Positions 9,023-16,735 of a DNA stretch of 64,000 nucleotides are shown here, one piece after another (the first letter of the stretch is position 1; each line of letters starts with the position of its first letter). Origin of the DNA: Vibrio barjaei. GTDB taxonomy: Bacteria > Pseudomonadota > Gammaproteobacteria > Enterobacterales > Vibrionaceae. Location of the stretch: positions 62,001 through 126,000 of the forward strand of contig NZ_LQXO02000042.1 of assembly GCF_001639065.2 (NCBI RefSeq), read 5' to 3'. Made by a program: the position numbers and the translations under genes. The notes beneath the pieces are model-generated. The model ran no database searches, had not been told where the DNA came from, and worked only from the letters and a program-made list of their open reading frames with translations.

Positions 9023-10786
9023 ATGTTGAAAGGGATTTCTATCTTCGTTTTATTGTTAGTTTTGGGCGGGTGTGCTTCTAATGCTCACTCTCCGAGTTCT
9101 TCTAACGATGAGTGGACATCACAGCTAATGGAGCAGCGTCGTTGGCGCGACGCTGAAGATTTAGAGAAAGATTATCTTAAACTCTCGTCAGAGAATCGAT
9201 TACCAGTTCAACCAGCTCTTGTTAAAGTGATAGGCTCACAGCAGGCGGATGCAATAAAGAGCCTTGCGGCGAAGATCTACTTGATTGAAAACGCGCAACA
9301 CACCGTTGATCTCACATACTATATTTTCTCTGACGATTTAGCAGGTAAAGCCACATTGGGAGCTTTGTGTGAGGCCGTGCAACGCGGTGTTGATATCCGA
9401 ATTATGGTAGATAGCTTGGGTTCGTACAGTCTTAACAATGGCAACTTAAAAGGCCTTATGCAGTGTGAGAAAAACGCTGGCTATATTCGTGATAGGGAAG
9501 GACAGATTACAACTCAGAAAGCTCGCGTACAGGCGGTCGTCTTCAATGCACTAACAGATGGTGATTCCAGATGGAATCATCGCTCTCACGACAAGCTATT
9601 TATTGTGGACGGCTTCTATAATCAAAATGCTTATGTGATTACGGGTGGGCGGAATATCTCCCTTCATTATTACGGGATCGATAGCAATGGAAGTAAGGAT
9701 TACTCAGCGTTTCGTGATATTGAAGTCATAATCCGTCCTTTAATTGAATCGAAGCCCGAGCAGTCGCCATCTCGACTAAGTGAGTATTATTTTACTGTCC
9801 TGTTTACTAAACCTGGTAACAAAAAGCTTGATACATGGTCAAGTTACAATCGAGACAAGTCTTTATTGTTAAAGTCTTATCAGAAGTTGAAAGCAAACCC
9901 AGAGTTTAACCGAGCATACACTGGTATAGCTCAGTATCTAGATATAGATTATCGTACTGCAGATGCCAAGTTTGCGCATGAGTTGGACAATCTAAATGCG
10001 GACGATGTTGTAACGCGTTATAGCCATAATAAAAGTGCTAATGCCAATTCAATTAGCGGCATTCTGGCAAAAACTGCCTATACCAATACTGAGCTTAAAA
10101 AAATAAGAGTGGTGTCTCCATATCTGTTTCTTCAGTCAGATTTGCTAAAAGATGAAGGTGTAATCGATAGAGACCTCAACACCGCGTTAAGTTGGTTGGA
10201 ACAAGATCCAGAGCGAAGTATTGAGGTTATTACTAACTCAGTACTTACTAGTGATAACTTCTTCACTCAAGCCGTGATTGACATGCACACGGTACCCTCA
10301 CTCATTATGCAAGACGAAACCCTCAAGCAAACTTGGTTAGACGATGACCTTGATAATAACGAGCTCAACGAAAAGTTCCTTCAATCATCAGCTTGGAAGA
10401 AGGCGGTTAACCATCCAAGAATCAAGTTCTACCAATTGGGTAAACCCGACTCGGTATTACTTGGTGGAACACAATACTATGGCAAACTTCATGCTAAGTT
10501 TCTGATTATTGATGAAACTGCGTTTGTAGGCACGACCAATCTCGATTTTCGTTCGTTGCTTTACAATAATGAAGTGGGTTTTTTCTTATCGGGAGAGCAG
10601 CTAATCAGTGATCTAAACCAACAATTTGAACTACTTAAGCAAGACTCGTTGCTTTGGGGTAGTGAGGAGTGGTTGGAGATGAGGAAACAGCTTAGAGCAG
10701 CTGGCGGAACAAAAGGCAAGACATCTGAAAGCCAACGAGAAATCTATAACATACTTGAATCTACTAGCCTCAAGTATCAGTTCTAA
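9023..10786 (+). CDS. Phospholipase D-like lipoprotein (cardiolipin synthase-like)
   Basis: The 587-residue protein has a lipoprotein signal with lipobox LGGC (lipidation at Cys17). It carries two HxKx4D catalytic motifs: SHDKLFIVDGF in the first half and KLHAKFLIIDETAFVGTTNL in the second. This two-motif layout is that of the PLD superfamily, including bacterial cardiolipin synthases and phosphatidyl transferases. I infer a periplasm-facing phosphodiesterase or phosphatidyl transferase. AGGAGAAC lies 9 bp before the ATG. It is the last gene of the HlyD operon, 19 bp after the AI-2E gene, suggesting an envelope-remodelling role for the unit. Confidence 0.88.
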   Translation: MLKGISIFVLLLVLGGCASNAHSPSSSNDEWTSQLMEQRRWRDAEDLEKDYLKLSSENRLPVQPALVKVIGSQQADAIKSLAAKIYLIENAQHTVDLTYYIFSDDLAGKATLGALCEAVQRGVDIRIMVDSLGSYSLNNGNLKGLMQCEKNAGYIRDREGQITTQKARVQAVVFNALTDGDSRWNHRSHDKLFIVDGFYNQNAYVITGGRNISLHYYGIDSNGSKDYSAFRDIEVIIRPLIESKPEQSPSRLSEYYFTVLFTKPGNKKLDTWSSYNRDKSLLLKSYQKLKANPEFNRAYTGIAQYLDIDYRTADAKFAHELDNLNADDVVTRYSHNKSANANSISGILAKTAYTNTELKKIRVVSPYLFLQSDLLKDEGVIDRDLNTALSWLEQDPERSIEVITNSVLTSDNFFTQAVIDMHTVPSLIMQDETLKQTWLDDDLDNNELNEKFLQSSAWKKAVNHPRIKFYQLGKPDSVLLGGTQYYGKLHAKFLIIDETAFVGTTNLDFRSLLYNNEVGFFLSGEQLISDLNQQFELLKQDSLLWGSEEWLEMRKQLRAAGGTKGKTSESQREIYNILESTSLKYQF

Positions 10787-10881
10787 GTGACTAGGTATTT
10801 GCTATTGGTGGCGCAATCTGGCAAATCTCGAACATTTGCGTGCGGTATGTTTGGTTGTCAATCCAACTATAGGAGTCGTGA

Positions 10882-10983
10882 ATGATCGTACATTTTAGAG
10901 TTCAAGATATTGAAGAGTTGTGGCTGCATATCGATTTGGCTGCTCATCTTCAAACAAGGTTTAGAATGTTAAATAGGGTGTAG
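10882..10983 (+). CDS. Possible 33-residue peptide or gene remnant
   Basis: A short reading frame begins with ATG after a well placed AGGAG (spacing about 7) and encodes MIVHFRVQDIEELWLHIDLA plus 13 more residues. The first part resembles the second beta-alpha unit of VOC proteins (HFRVQDIEELW), so it may be the scrap of a decayed VOC gene. It may instead be chance. It lies in the gap between the PLD-like gene and the convergent outer membrane protein gene. No other feature is seen in this gap. Confidence 0.25.
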   Translation: MIVHFRVQDIEELWLHIDLAAHLQTRFRMLNRV

Positions 10984-10994
10984 AATACTCAATT

Positions 10995-11753
10995 CTAAAA
11001 ACTGAACGCCCAACCTATCATCGGGCCCTGCTGGGTGACATCTATCTGTGTAGTGCCCGAGTCATTTTGAATATTTAAGTAGCGATAACCAAACCAAATG
11101 TTGTTTAGATTACTTAATCGATACATTCCTGCGAGATTGAGCCCTCTATTCACATCATTGTCGCCGGCAATACTAGTATCTACAGTAAGGCTCAATCCCC
11201 AGTCCTGATTAAACCAGTGGGCGTACTTTAACCCCACTAGCCAATCGAACTGGTGTCCTGATGAATTAATCGATGGGATGTCGTACTCGTTAACACCTAT
11301 ATCAACATTGAACTTACTATAAGTATGTCTAACTCCGGTAAGCAACACTAAGCCATGGGTAACTTCATAACCAGCGAAGAGGTCATTTAAAGACATAGTG
11401 GCATCTAGGTCGATAGTGGTCGTGATATCCGGGAGAAACGGCAGTTTCGGTTTGTAAGTCGATGAATTGGAGCTTTTGATATGCAAATAGTTAGCACGAA
11501 CACCCAATAGCCATTTACCTTTCTGAGCATAGAAATCGCCCATGATACCGAAATTTAAGTTACTAACAATGTTGTCAAAGGGAATGTCAATATCCACGGT
11601 ACCATCTGAATTTCCTGAGGTACCGGTGATGCTTGGTGTCCATATCATTGGGAACACCAACAAGTATTCCCATTCCTCGGATTGACTTGACTGAGCGAGG
11701 CAAGGGGAAAGCATCGTCATGCTAGTTAAAGCAGCTAAACTAACCGACTTCAT
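10995..11753 (-). CDS. Outer membrane beta-barrel protein
   Basis: The 252-residue protein has a signal peptide ending near SPCLAQ. It then shows alternating amphipathic strands and ends in an aromatic-terminated strand (QGPMIGWAFSF), the C-terminal Phe typical of outer membrane barrels. Motifs such as GIMGDFYAQKGKWLLGVRAN and HQFDWLVGLKYAHWFNQ give an eight-to-ten-strand pattern. No specific porin family is recognised. It is divergent from the AraC gene at 11844 across a 90-bp spacer that holds two perfect dyads, so that regulator probably controls it. Confidence 0.72.
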   Translation of the reverse strand: MKSVSLAALTSMTMLSPCLAQSSQSEEWEYLLVFPMIWTPSITGTSGNSDGTVDIDIPFDNIVSNLNFGIMGDFYAQKGKWLLGVRANYLHIKSSNSSTYKPKLPFLPDITTTIDLDATMSLNDLFAGYEVTHGLVLLTGVRHTYSKFNVDIGVNEYDIPSINSSGHQFDWLVGLKYAHWFNQDWGLSLTVDTSIAGDNDVNRGLNLAGMYRLSNLNNIWFGYRYLNIQNDSGTTQIDVTQQGPMIGWAFSF

Positions 11754-11781
11754 ATATATTCCTTTAAATACTAATTTATTC

Positions 11782-11815
11782 AGATGGTTACCATCTAGGA
11801 TAGACTATATTAGTC
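11782..11815. promoter_or_regulatory. Two palindromes between the divergent outer membrane protein and AraC genes
   Basis: The spacer holds AGATGGTTACCATCT (11782-11796, perfect 7-bp arms around one base). Seven bases further on is GACTATATTAGTC (11803-11815, 5-bp arms). Both sit where promoters of the divergent genes must lie. They could be operators for the adjacent AraC protein or for another dimeric repressor. AraC proteins more often use direct repeats, so this is uncertain. Confidence 0.45.
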
Positions 11816-11843
11816 CTATACCACCTAATAACTTGTGTACTAG

Positions 11844-12860
11844 ATGATGGCCAGACCTAGAAAAGAAGAGCAAGTCCACATTATTCGAACAGAACACGTC
11901 ATGTTTTTTATTGATCTCTTCAAGGGGATGGATGTTGATTTACTTCCTTTATTAAGAGAAGCACGTATTCCCAATACGATTGTTCAACAACCTAACTATT
12001 CTTATTTACCAGAATCAACGTTGAAAAACCTGTTATGTCATCTCGGAAAGCGATTATCTAGCGGTCAATTTGGGATTAGGGTATGGGAAATGGCTTCACT
12101 TGAATATGTCCCATATTATTTGAGTAAATTACCCGTTAATACGACGGTTCATGAGGCGCTTAGCAAATTTGGACAACTATTAGAAATGGAATCGTCCAAT
12201 ACCAAAGTCTACATAAAAAAGGCTGGTGGAGCGTGGTGGTTTGTGAGGGAGAAAACGGGCGCGGACGAAGTTTGGTTCCAATATGCAGAGCTTTTTTCGG
12301 TGACGTTTATGACACAGTTAGTCCATCAATTAACAGCAGGAAAGTTTCATCCGAATGAAATTGGCGTTCAGTCGTCTTCTGTTGATGCTTTTAAATTACT
12401 GCCGCAACTGCAGAATGTGGTGTTCTACAACGAACGCCCTGTGACTGCAATAAAAATACCTGACAGCGTCATGATACAGATGACCAGCTTCAATGTGCCG
12501 AAATCTGAGCCCAGCCAACCCTTACCAAGGTTAGGACAATTTGCTCAGAGCTTAAAGCTCGCCCTTAAACCCTATTTTACCGCTGGGAAATTACCTTTAG
12601 ATATGGCTTCTGAGGTTATCAATATCCATTCAAGAACGATTCAACGTCGATTGAAAGAGGAGGGGACTAACTATAAGGCTTTTAGCGAACAGATCTTGTT
12701 TGAACTCATTAAAACGGAGCTTACGTCTTCCACCACCACTATTGCGATGATTGCTCAACAATTTGGTTACTCTGATTCAGCACATTTCACACGAGCATTT
12801 AAGCGTTATGTTGGTGTTACCCCATCGCAATATAGGTCAAATGTCTCTATGCAAAAGTAG
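11844..12860 (+). CDS. AraC family transcriptional regulator (second copy of the architecture)
   Basis: The 338-residue protein has an arabinose-binding-like N-terminal region and a C-terminal AraC domain. The first helix-turn-helix lies around DMASEVINIHSRTIQRRLKE and the second is TTIAMIAQQFGYSDSAHFTR, followed by FKRYVGVTPSQYR. It is related in layout to the regulator at 4507 but clearly diverged. It is divergent from an outer membrane protein gene and is followed by the amidohydrolase/DUF3299/porin cluster, which it may also regulate. Confidence 0.88.
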   Translation: MMARPRKEEQVHIIRTEHVMFFIDLFKGMDVDLLPLLREARIPNTIVQQPNYSYLPESTLKNLLCHLGKRLSSGQFGIRVWEMASLEYVPYYLSKLPVNTTVHEALSKFGQLLEMESSNTKVYIKKAGGAWWFVREKTGADEVWFQYAELFSVTFMTQLVHQLTAGKFHPNEIGVQSSSVDAFKLLPQLQNVVFYNERPVTAIKIPDSVMIQMTSFNVPKSEPSQPLPRLGQFAQSLKLALKPYFTAGKLPLDMASEVINIHSRTIQRRLKEEGTNYKAFSEQILFELIKTELTSSTTTIAMIAQQFGYSDSAHFTRAFKRYVGVTPSQYRSNVSMQK

Positions 12861-12942
12861 CCTCTGTGTTTTGTCGCTAAATGGCAATACGTTAGGTTCG
12901 CAAATGTATAAATTATCACCTAAGGTTTAGATGTTAATTGTA

Positions 12943-12962
12943 TGTAAACTCAGCGTGTTACA
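12943..12962. promoter_or_regulatory. Imperfect dyad upstream of the amidohydrolase gene
   Basis: TGTAAACTCAGCGTGTTACA has TGTAA/TTACA arms and lies about 95 bp before the amidohydrolase start, in the only spacer where that operon's promoter can be. It is a plausible operator. No known regulator consensus is matched. Confidence 0.3.
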
Positions 12963-13057
12963 TAAAAGCAATTAGCCTCGTAACAGCAAATTCATATCAA
13001 TGATTCGGAAAGTTACGCGAAGTGGAACTCCACTTAGCATGGACTAAAGGTGAAATA

Positions 13058-14437
13058 ATGAAATCGATCGGCGGTAAACTGTCTCTTCTAGCAGCTTCTT
13101 GTGCCTGTGCGCTCTCAGCACAAGCAGACACCATTTTGTTTAAAAACGTTAATATTTTTAATGGCACTGACAACAAACTGTATGAAAACCACTATGTGTT
13201 AGTGGAAGACAACTTAATTAAAGCGGTATCCAAAGATGTAGTTGAAATCTCCGATGCGCAAGTCATTGACGGAAATGGTATGACATTAATGCCTGGCCTG
13301 ATTGAAGGACATGGCCACCTGCTTTTAAACGGCGGTAACTTGAGTGATCACGAGAATAATCGAACTATAGAAGAATTAGCTGCTCGTTCTACGGTTAATG
13401 CTCGCGCGGCGTTTCGTTCAGGCTTCACCACTTGGCGTGATGCTGGCGGTTTGAATACCGGCTTACGAAAAACGATAGACTCAGGAATGCTGGAAGGGCC
13501 AAGACTTTATACCTCTGGCGCTTTCATTGGTCCTACAGGTTCGCACGCAGACTTCAGTAATCTCACAACAGCCAATCAACACTTTTTTGGTTCTACGACG
13601 AGTATGGCAAGAAATAGCGTCAGCTTTAATGCCGACGGTATTACCGACATAAAGGCAGCCGCACGTCAGAATTTCAAACAAGGCAATACGCAAATTAAAA
13701 TCATGTCTTCAGGCGGTGTTGCTTCATCTTTTGACCCTTGGCAGCTAAATGCGATGTCGCCAGAAGAAATTGCAGCCGCGGTAGAAATTGCTGAGGCCTA
13801 TGGTTCTTATGTCATGTCTCACGCCTACAGTAAAAAAGCAATTTTGCGCAACCTTGATGCAGGCGTAAAAACCATTGAACACGGTTTTATGTTTGATGGT
13901 GATATTGCTAAAAAGATGAAAGAGAAGGGAGCTTATATCACTACGAATATGACGGCCTTTTCACCCTATTTGACTCAAATCGAAGCGATTAACTCTAACC
14001 CCGCTTCTAAGCGAAAAGCAGAGTCAGCAACGAAGGCATTCTCTAAGTACATTGAAAACGTCAATAAGTATCAACCTAAATGGGGTTTTCATACTGACTG
14101 TGTCGGTGATGTCACCGCTTGTATTAAGCAAACCGATCATACGCTATTTCTTGCCGGTAAAGAGCTGGGCAACTTCTTCACACTCAAAGGCTTGACGTCA
14201 GTGAATGGCGAAATTGTTAAACTGTCTGGTGTCATGGACCCTTATCCAGAAGGTAAGTTAGGCGTGGTTGAAGAAGGTGCATACGCCGATCTAATTTTGG
14301 TAGATGGTAATCCACTCGAGGACCTATCGGTAATTGGTGCCAACGAGAAATGGTTTGATGCTGAGCCCCGAGAGGCAGACTTAGACACAATTAAAGTGAT
14401 CATGAAAGACGGTGTTGTTTACAAGAACACGCTATAG
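13058..14437 (+). CDS. Exported metal-dependent amidohydrolase
   Basis: The protein of about 460 residues has a signal peptide (MKSIGGKLSLLAASCACALS, then AQA). The amidohydrolase fold follows, with the metal-binding HxH in MPGLIEGHGHLLLNGG, IKIMSSGG with the bridging Lys region, and the His ligands SHAY and TIEHGF. Late Asp WGFHTD and the C-terminal EEGAYADLILVDGNPL strand complete it. It resembles imidazolonepropionase/Xaa-Pro dipeptidase-type members, and the substrate is unknown. The ATG at 13058 after AAAGGTGA is preferred over the in-frame ATG 36 bp upstream because it starts the signal peptide. It is the first gene of an operon with DUF3299 and a porin. Confidence 0.87.
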   Translation: MKSIGGKLSLLAASCACALSAQADTILFKNVNIFNGTDNKLYENHYVLVEDNLIKAVSKDVVEISDAQVIDGNGMTLMPGLIEGHGHLLLNGGNLSDHENNRTIEELAARSTVNARAAFRSGFTTWRDAGGLNTGLRKTIDSGMLEGPRLYTSGAFIGPTGSHADFSNLTTANQHFFGSTTSMARNSVSFNADGITDIKAAARQNFKQGNTQIKIMSSGGVASSFDPWQLNAMSPEEIAAAVEIAEAYGSYVMSHAYSKKAILRNLDAGVKTIEHGFMFDGDIAKKMKEKGAYITTNMTAFSPYLTQIEAINSNPASKRKAESATKAFSKYIENVNKYQPKWGFHTDCVGDVTACIKQTDHTLFLAGKELGNFFTLKGLTSVNGEIVKLSGVMDPYPEGKLGVVEEGAYADLILVDGNPLEDLSVIGANEKWFDAEPREADLDTIKVIMKDGVVYKNTL

Positions 14438-14447
14438 CGATTCAATG

Positions 14448-14466
14448 GGGCTCAGAAATTGAGCCC
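14448..14466 (+). promoter_or_regulatory. Intercistronic hairpin after the amidohydrolase gene
   Basis: GGGCTCA and TGAGCCC (7-bp arms, 5-nt loop) lie in the 46-bp gap before the DUF3299 gene. No T-run follows, so it is more likely an mRNA-stability or partial attenuation element than a full terminator. Confidence 0.5.
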
Positions 14467-14483
14467 TCCTAATTAAGAGTAAT

Positions 14484-15137
14484 GTGTACATGTTGAATTG
14501 GTGCTCTAGCCTGATTGTTGTTTTGTTCTCGTTTTCCGTGTCTGCGAACCAAATCTCGGTCTTAGATTGGACGGATTTAAAACCTCAATTGAAAGAAGAA
14601 CTTGTGGTCTTACCGGATATAACCGAAGCCCAGCGAGAAGCTTTACAAACGATTCTGTTATTAGACTCTGTGCCTAACAAAGCGAATCAAAAACTCGCTA
14701 ATGAACTCATTGTTGAATTGGATCGTGAAGGTGTCGATGCTCGTGGTCTACTCGAGAAAAGAGCGACTTATATGACTCAAATGCAAGCTCGCTCGGAAAC
14801 CACGACTGACCGCTTTGATAAACAAACTATTCGAATGGCTGGCTTTATCGTGCCTCTAGAAATGACTGGAGAGAAAAGCACTGACTTTCTGCTGGTACCA
14901 GTTGCGGGCGCATGTATCCATTTGCCACCACCGCCAGCAAATCAAATAGTGCGAATACGCTACCCAGAAGGATTTGAAATTAAAAATGTGCAATATCCAG
15001 TGTGGGTTGAGGGTATTTTCACCAGTGATAAACAGACAGAGGATGTTTTTCTTGTTGACGGTAATACCTCAGTGACAATGGGCTACAGTATGGAAGCCAC
15101 TAATATTAAAGATTATTACCAATCAGAAACGTTATAG
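14484..15137 (+). CDS. DUF3299 secreted protein (copy 2)
   Basis: The 217-residue protein has a signal peptide (about 20 residues, ending VSA). It has the same family core as the copy at 3744: MAGFIVPLEM, FLLVPVAGACIHLPPPPAN and YPVWVEGIF. The proline block with the Cys-Ile-His is conserved between the copies although the N-terminal halves differ, which points to a functional site. The start is either the GTG at 14484 or the ATG at 14490. It lies 46 bp after the amidohydrolase and its end touches the porin gene, so the three genes probably form an operon. The function is not known. Confidence 0.82.
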   Translation: MYMLNWCSSLIVVLFSFSVSANQISVLDWTDLKPQLKEELVVLPDITEAQREALQTILLLDSVPNKANQKLANELIVELDREGVDARGLLEKRATYMTQMQARSETTTDRFDKQTIRMAGFIVPLEMTGEKSTDFLLVPVAGACIHLPPPPANQIVRIRYPEGFEIKNVQYPVWVEGIFTSDKQTEDVFLVDGNTSVTMGYSMEATNIKDYYQSETL

Positions 15138-15148
15138 TGAGACGTGTG

Positions 15149-16414
15149 ATGACTAAAACCCTTTTATCCAGTGTTGCTTTAGCTGCGATCTTTGCGTCGC
15201 TTGTCCCCAAATTAGCCATTGGAGCCGATTTTGGCAGCCCGGACTCGGTCGATAACACTCTCAAGACAAAGCCAACTCCCAAATTGAACTGGAGAGAGTC
15301 GTTAGAGCAAAATCAGAATCTAACATTCGGCTTAGATTATCAATCACTGGGTCTTCGTGCTTCGGACACTGTGACAGGAGGCGAGAATAACGCCGCCGCT
15401 GGTGTGTTTCGCTTCTATGGGAGTTGGAACTTAGTTGGTTTAGAGTCGGGTAATGTTGGTGGACTGGTGTGGAAAGTAGAGCACAGACATAAGTACACCG
15501 ATCTTTCCCCTAAAGAGTTTGCGTTTATCGGCAATGTTACTCCGAGTTTGCCTGATGGTGTCGGCTATGTCGGTATGATAGGGCCTGCGTATTCTGACCA
15601 AGGTAGTCGTCTCACTAACTTGTATTGGAAGCAGAAGTTAAACCAGGGTAGAACGTCACTCATGCTCGGGTATTTAGATACCACCGACTATGTCGATACT
15701 TATGCTCTAGCAAGTCCTTGGACAGGGTTTACTAATCTGGCCTTTAGCACAGGTGGAGGGGCGATTGGCCTGCCAGATGATGGTGTACTTGGATTAGCCT
15801 TAGGTCATATGTTGACTGACAATTTTTATCTGATTGGTGGAGTGGCCGATGCTAACGGTGACTCTAGTAACCCATTTGATTCTTTCTTTGACGGCAGTAA
15901 ACTTTTTACAACGTTAGAGTTTGGTTGGACCGCTTCACAAGAGCAGATTTATACCGATAACATACATGTCACAGCATGGAATATTGATGGCGGTACAAGA
16001 CATAACTTGTCGACTATTACCTTGCCAGATGGCACCACAACTTATAGCGATCAAAATGGTCGTGGTGTTAATTTTTCAGCAAGCTATTTTGCTACCGCGC
16101 AGCTAATGCCATTTATTCGAGGAGGGTTCTCAAGCGGAGATGTGGCCTTATATGATACCTCTATCAGCGCTGGTATCGGCTATTTTGGTTTGGGTAATGC
16201 AACGAGTAATTTGGGTTTCGCCGTAAACTGGAGTGAGGTCAATGAAGCGTTTGGGAGTGGTTTGGATAATCAAATTACCTCAGAGTTATATTATAACTGG
16301 GCTGTGAATGACTATATTCAAGTCACACCTGACTTACAGTATATAAAGAACCCTGCGTTCTCTGATAAAGACAGTACTTGGATTATTGGCCTAAGGCTAC
16401 GAGTTGCCATCTAA
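15149..16414 (+). CDS. OprB-like outer membrane porin
   Basis: The protein of about 421 residues has a signal peptide (MTKTLLSSVALAAIFASLVP, then KLAIGA) and a barrel-type sequence. Features of carbohydrate-selective OprB-like porins are visible: LNWRESLEQNQNLTFGLDYQ near the N-terminus, internal strands such as NFYLIGGVADANGDSSNPF, and a terminal YIQVTPDLQYIKNPAF...LRLRVAI strand. It probably admits the substrate or product of the adjacent amidohydrolase. An in-frame GTG at 15137 overlaps the DUF3299 stop. The ATG at 15149 is chosen for signal-peptide length. Confidence 0.75.
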   Translation: MTKTLLSSVALAAIFASLVPKLAIGADFGSPDSVDNTLKTKPTPKLNWRESLEQNQNLTFGLDYQSLGLRASDTVTGGENNAAAGVFRFYGSWNLVGLESGNVGGLVWKVEHRHKYTDLSPKEFAFIGNVTPSLPDGVGYVGMIGPAYSDQGSRLTNLYWKQKLNQGRTSLMLGYLDTTDYVDTYALASPWTGFTNLAFSTGGGAIGLPDDGVLGLALGHMLTDNFYLIGGVADANGDSSNPFDSFFDGSKLFTTLEFGWTASQEQIYTDNIHVTAWNIDGGTRHNLSTITLPDGTTTYSDQNGRGVNFSASYFATAQLMPFIRGGFSSGDVALYDTSISAGIGYFGLGNATSNLGFAVNWSEVNEAFGSGLDNQITSELYYNWAVNDYIQVTPDLQYIKNPAFSDKDSTWIIGLRLRVAI

Positions 16415-16440
16415 AAAAGAGCTCATATGAGCTCTTTTTT
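16413..16440. terminator. Bidirectional intrinsic terminator (perfect palindrome)
   Basis: A 28-bp perfect palindrome has a core GAGCTCATATGAGCTC flanked by six A residues on one side and six T residues on the other. It begins inside the porin stop codon and its T-run reaches the stop codon of the small minus-strand gene. It can terminate both convergent genes. Confidence 0.9.
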
Positions 16441-16591
16441 AATTTCCATCGTAGATGTAGCTATACACTCTGACTGGCCATCCGTAACCTGTGTATTCTT
16501 TAGCAAGAACATCTGCGACTTCAACTGTGACTTCAATTCTTACCCAAGCACCGATGCCCAATGGCTGATACTCAATGACTCGATTTTTCAT
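16439..16591 (-). CDS. Small hypothetical protein (50 residues)
   Basis: The reading frame encodes MKNRVIEYQPLGIGAWVRIE followed by a mixed-polarity tail ending VYSYIYDGN. It has no signal peptide or membrane segment and I do not recognise it. Three things suggest it is real: nothing else is encoded here, codon use looks ordinary, and its stop codon abuts a bidirectional terminator. A TTG 12 codons upstream is an alternative start. The ribosome-binding site is weak (GCGGAAAC). Confidence 0.45.
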   Translation of the reverse strand: MKNRVIEYQPLGIGAWVRIEVTVEVADVLAKEYTGYGWPVRVYSYIYDGN

Positions 16592-16627
16592 TACTAGGTT
16601 TCCGCTATTATGAGGAGTGATAATCAA

Positions 16628-16656
16628 CGTTAAGGCGCAATGTATACGCCTTAACG
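16628..16656. repeat. 10-bp inverted repeat hairpin downstream of the 932-residue Hsp70 gene
   Basis: CGTTAAGGCG and CGCCTTAACG form perfect arms around a 9-nt loop. It lies about 80 bp beyond the Hsp70 stop codon. The T-run expected of an intrinsic terminator is absent on the minus strand, so it may instead protect the 3' end of the transcript. Confidence 0.5.
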
Positions 16657-16735
16657 AAAATTAGCTTGGAATAGCCGATATTACTTACCTATTTGTGCCA
16701 AAGTGTTCCAAACCATAGCAAACTGTGTCGCTGGG

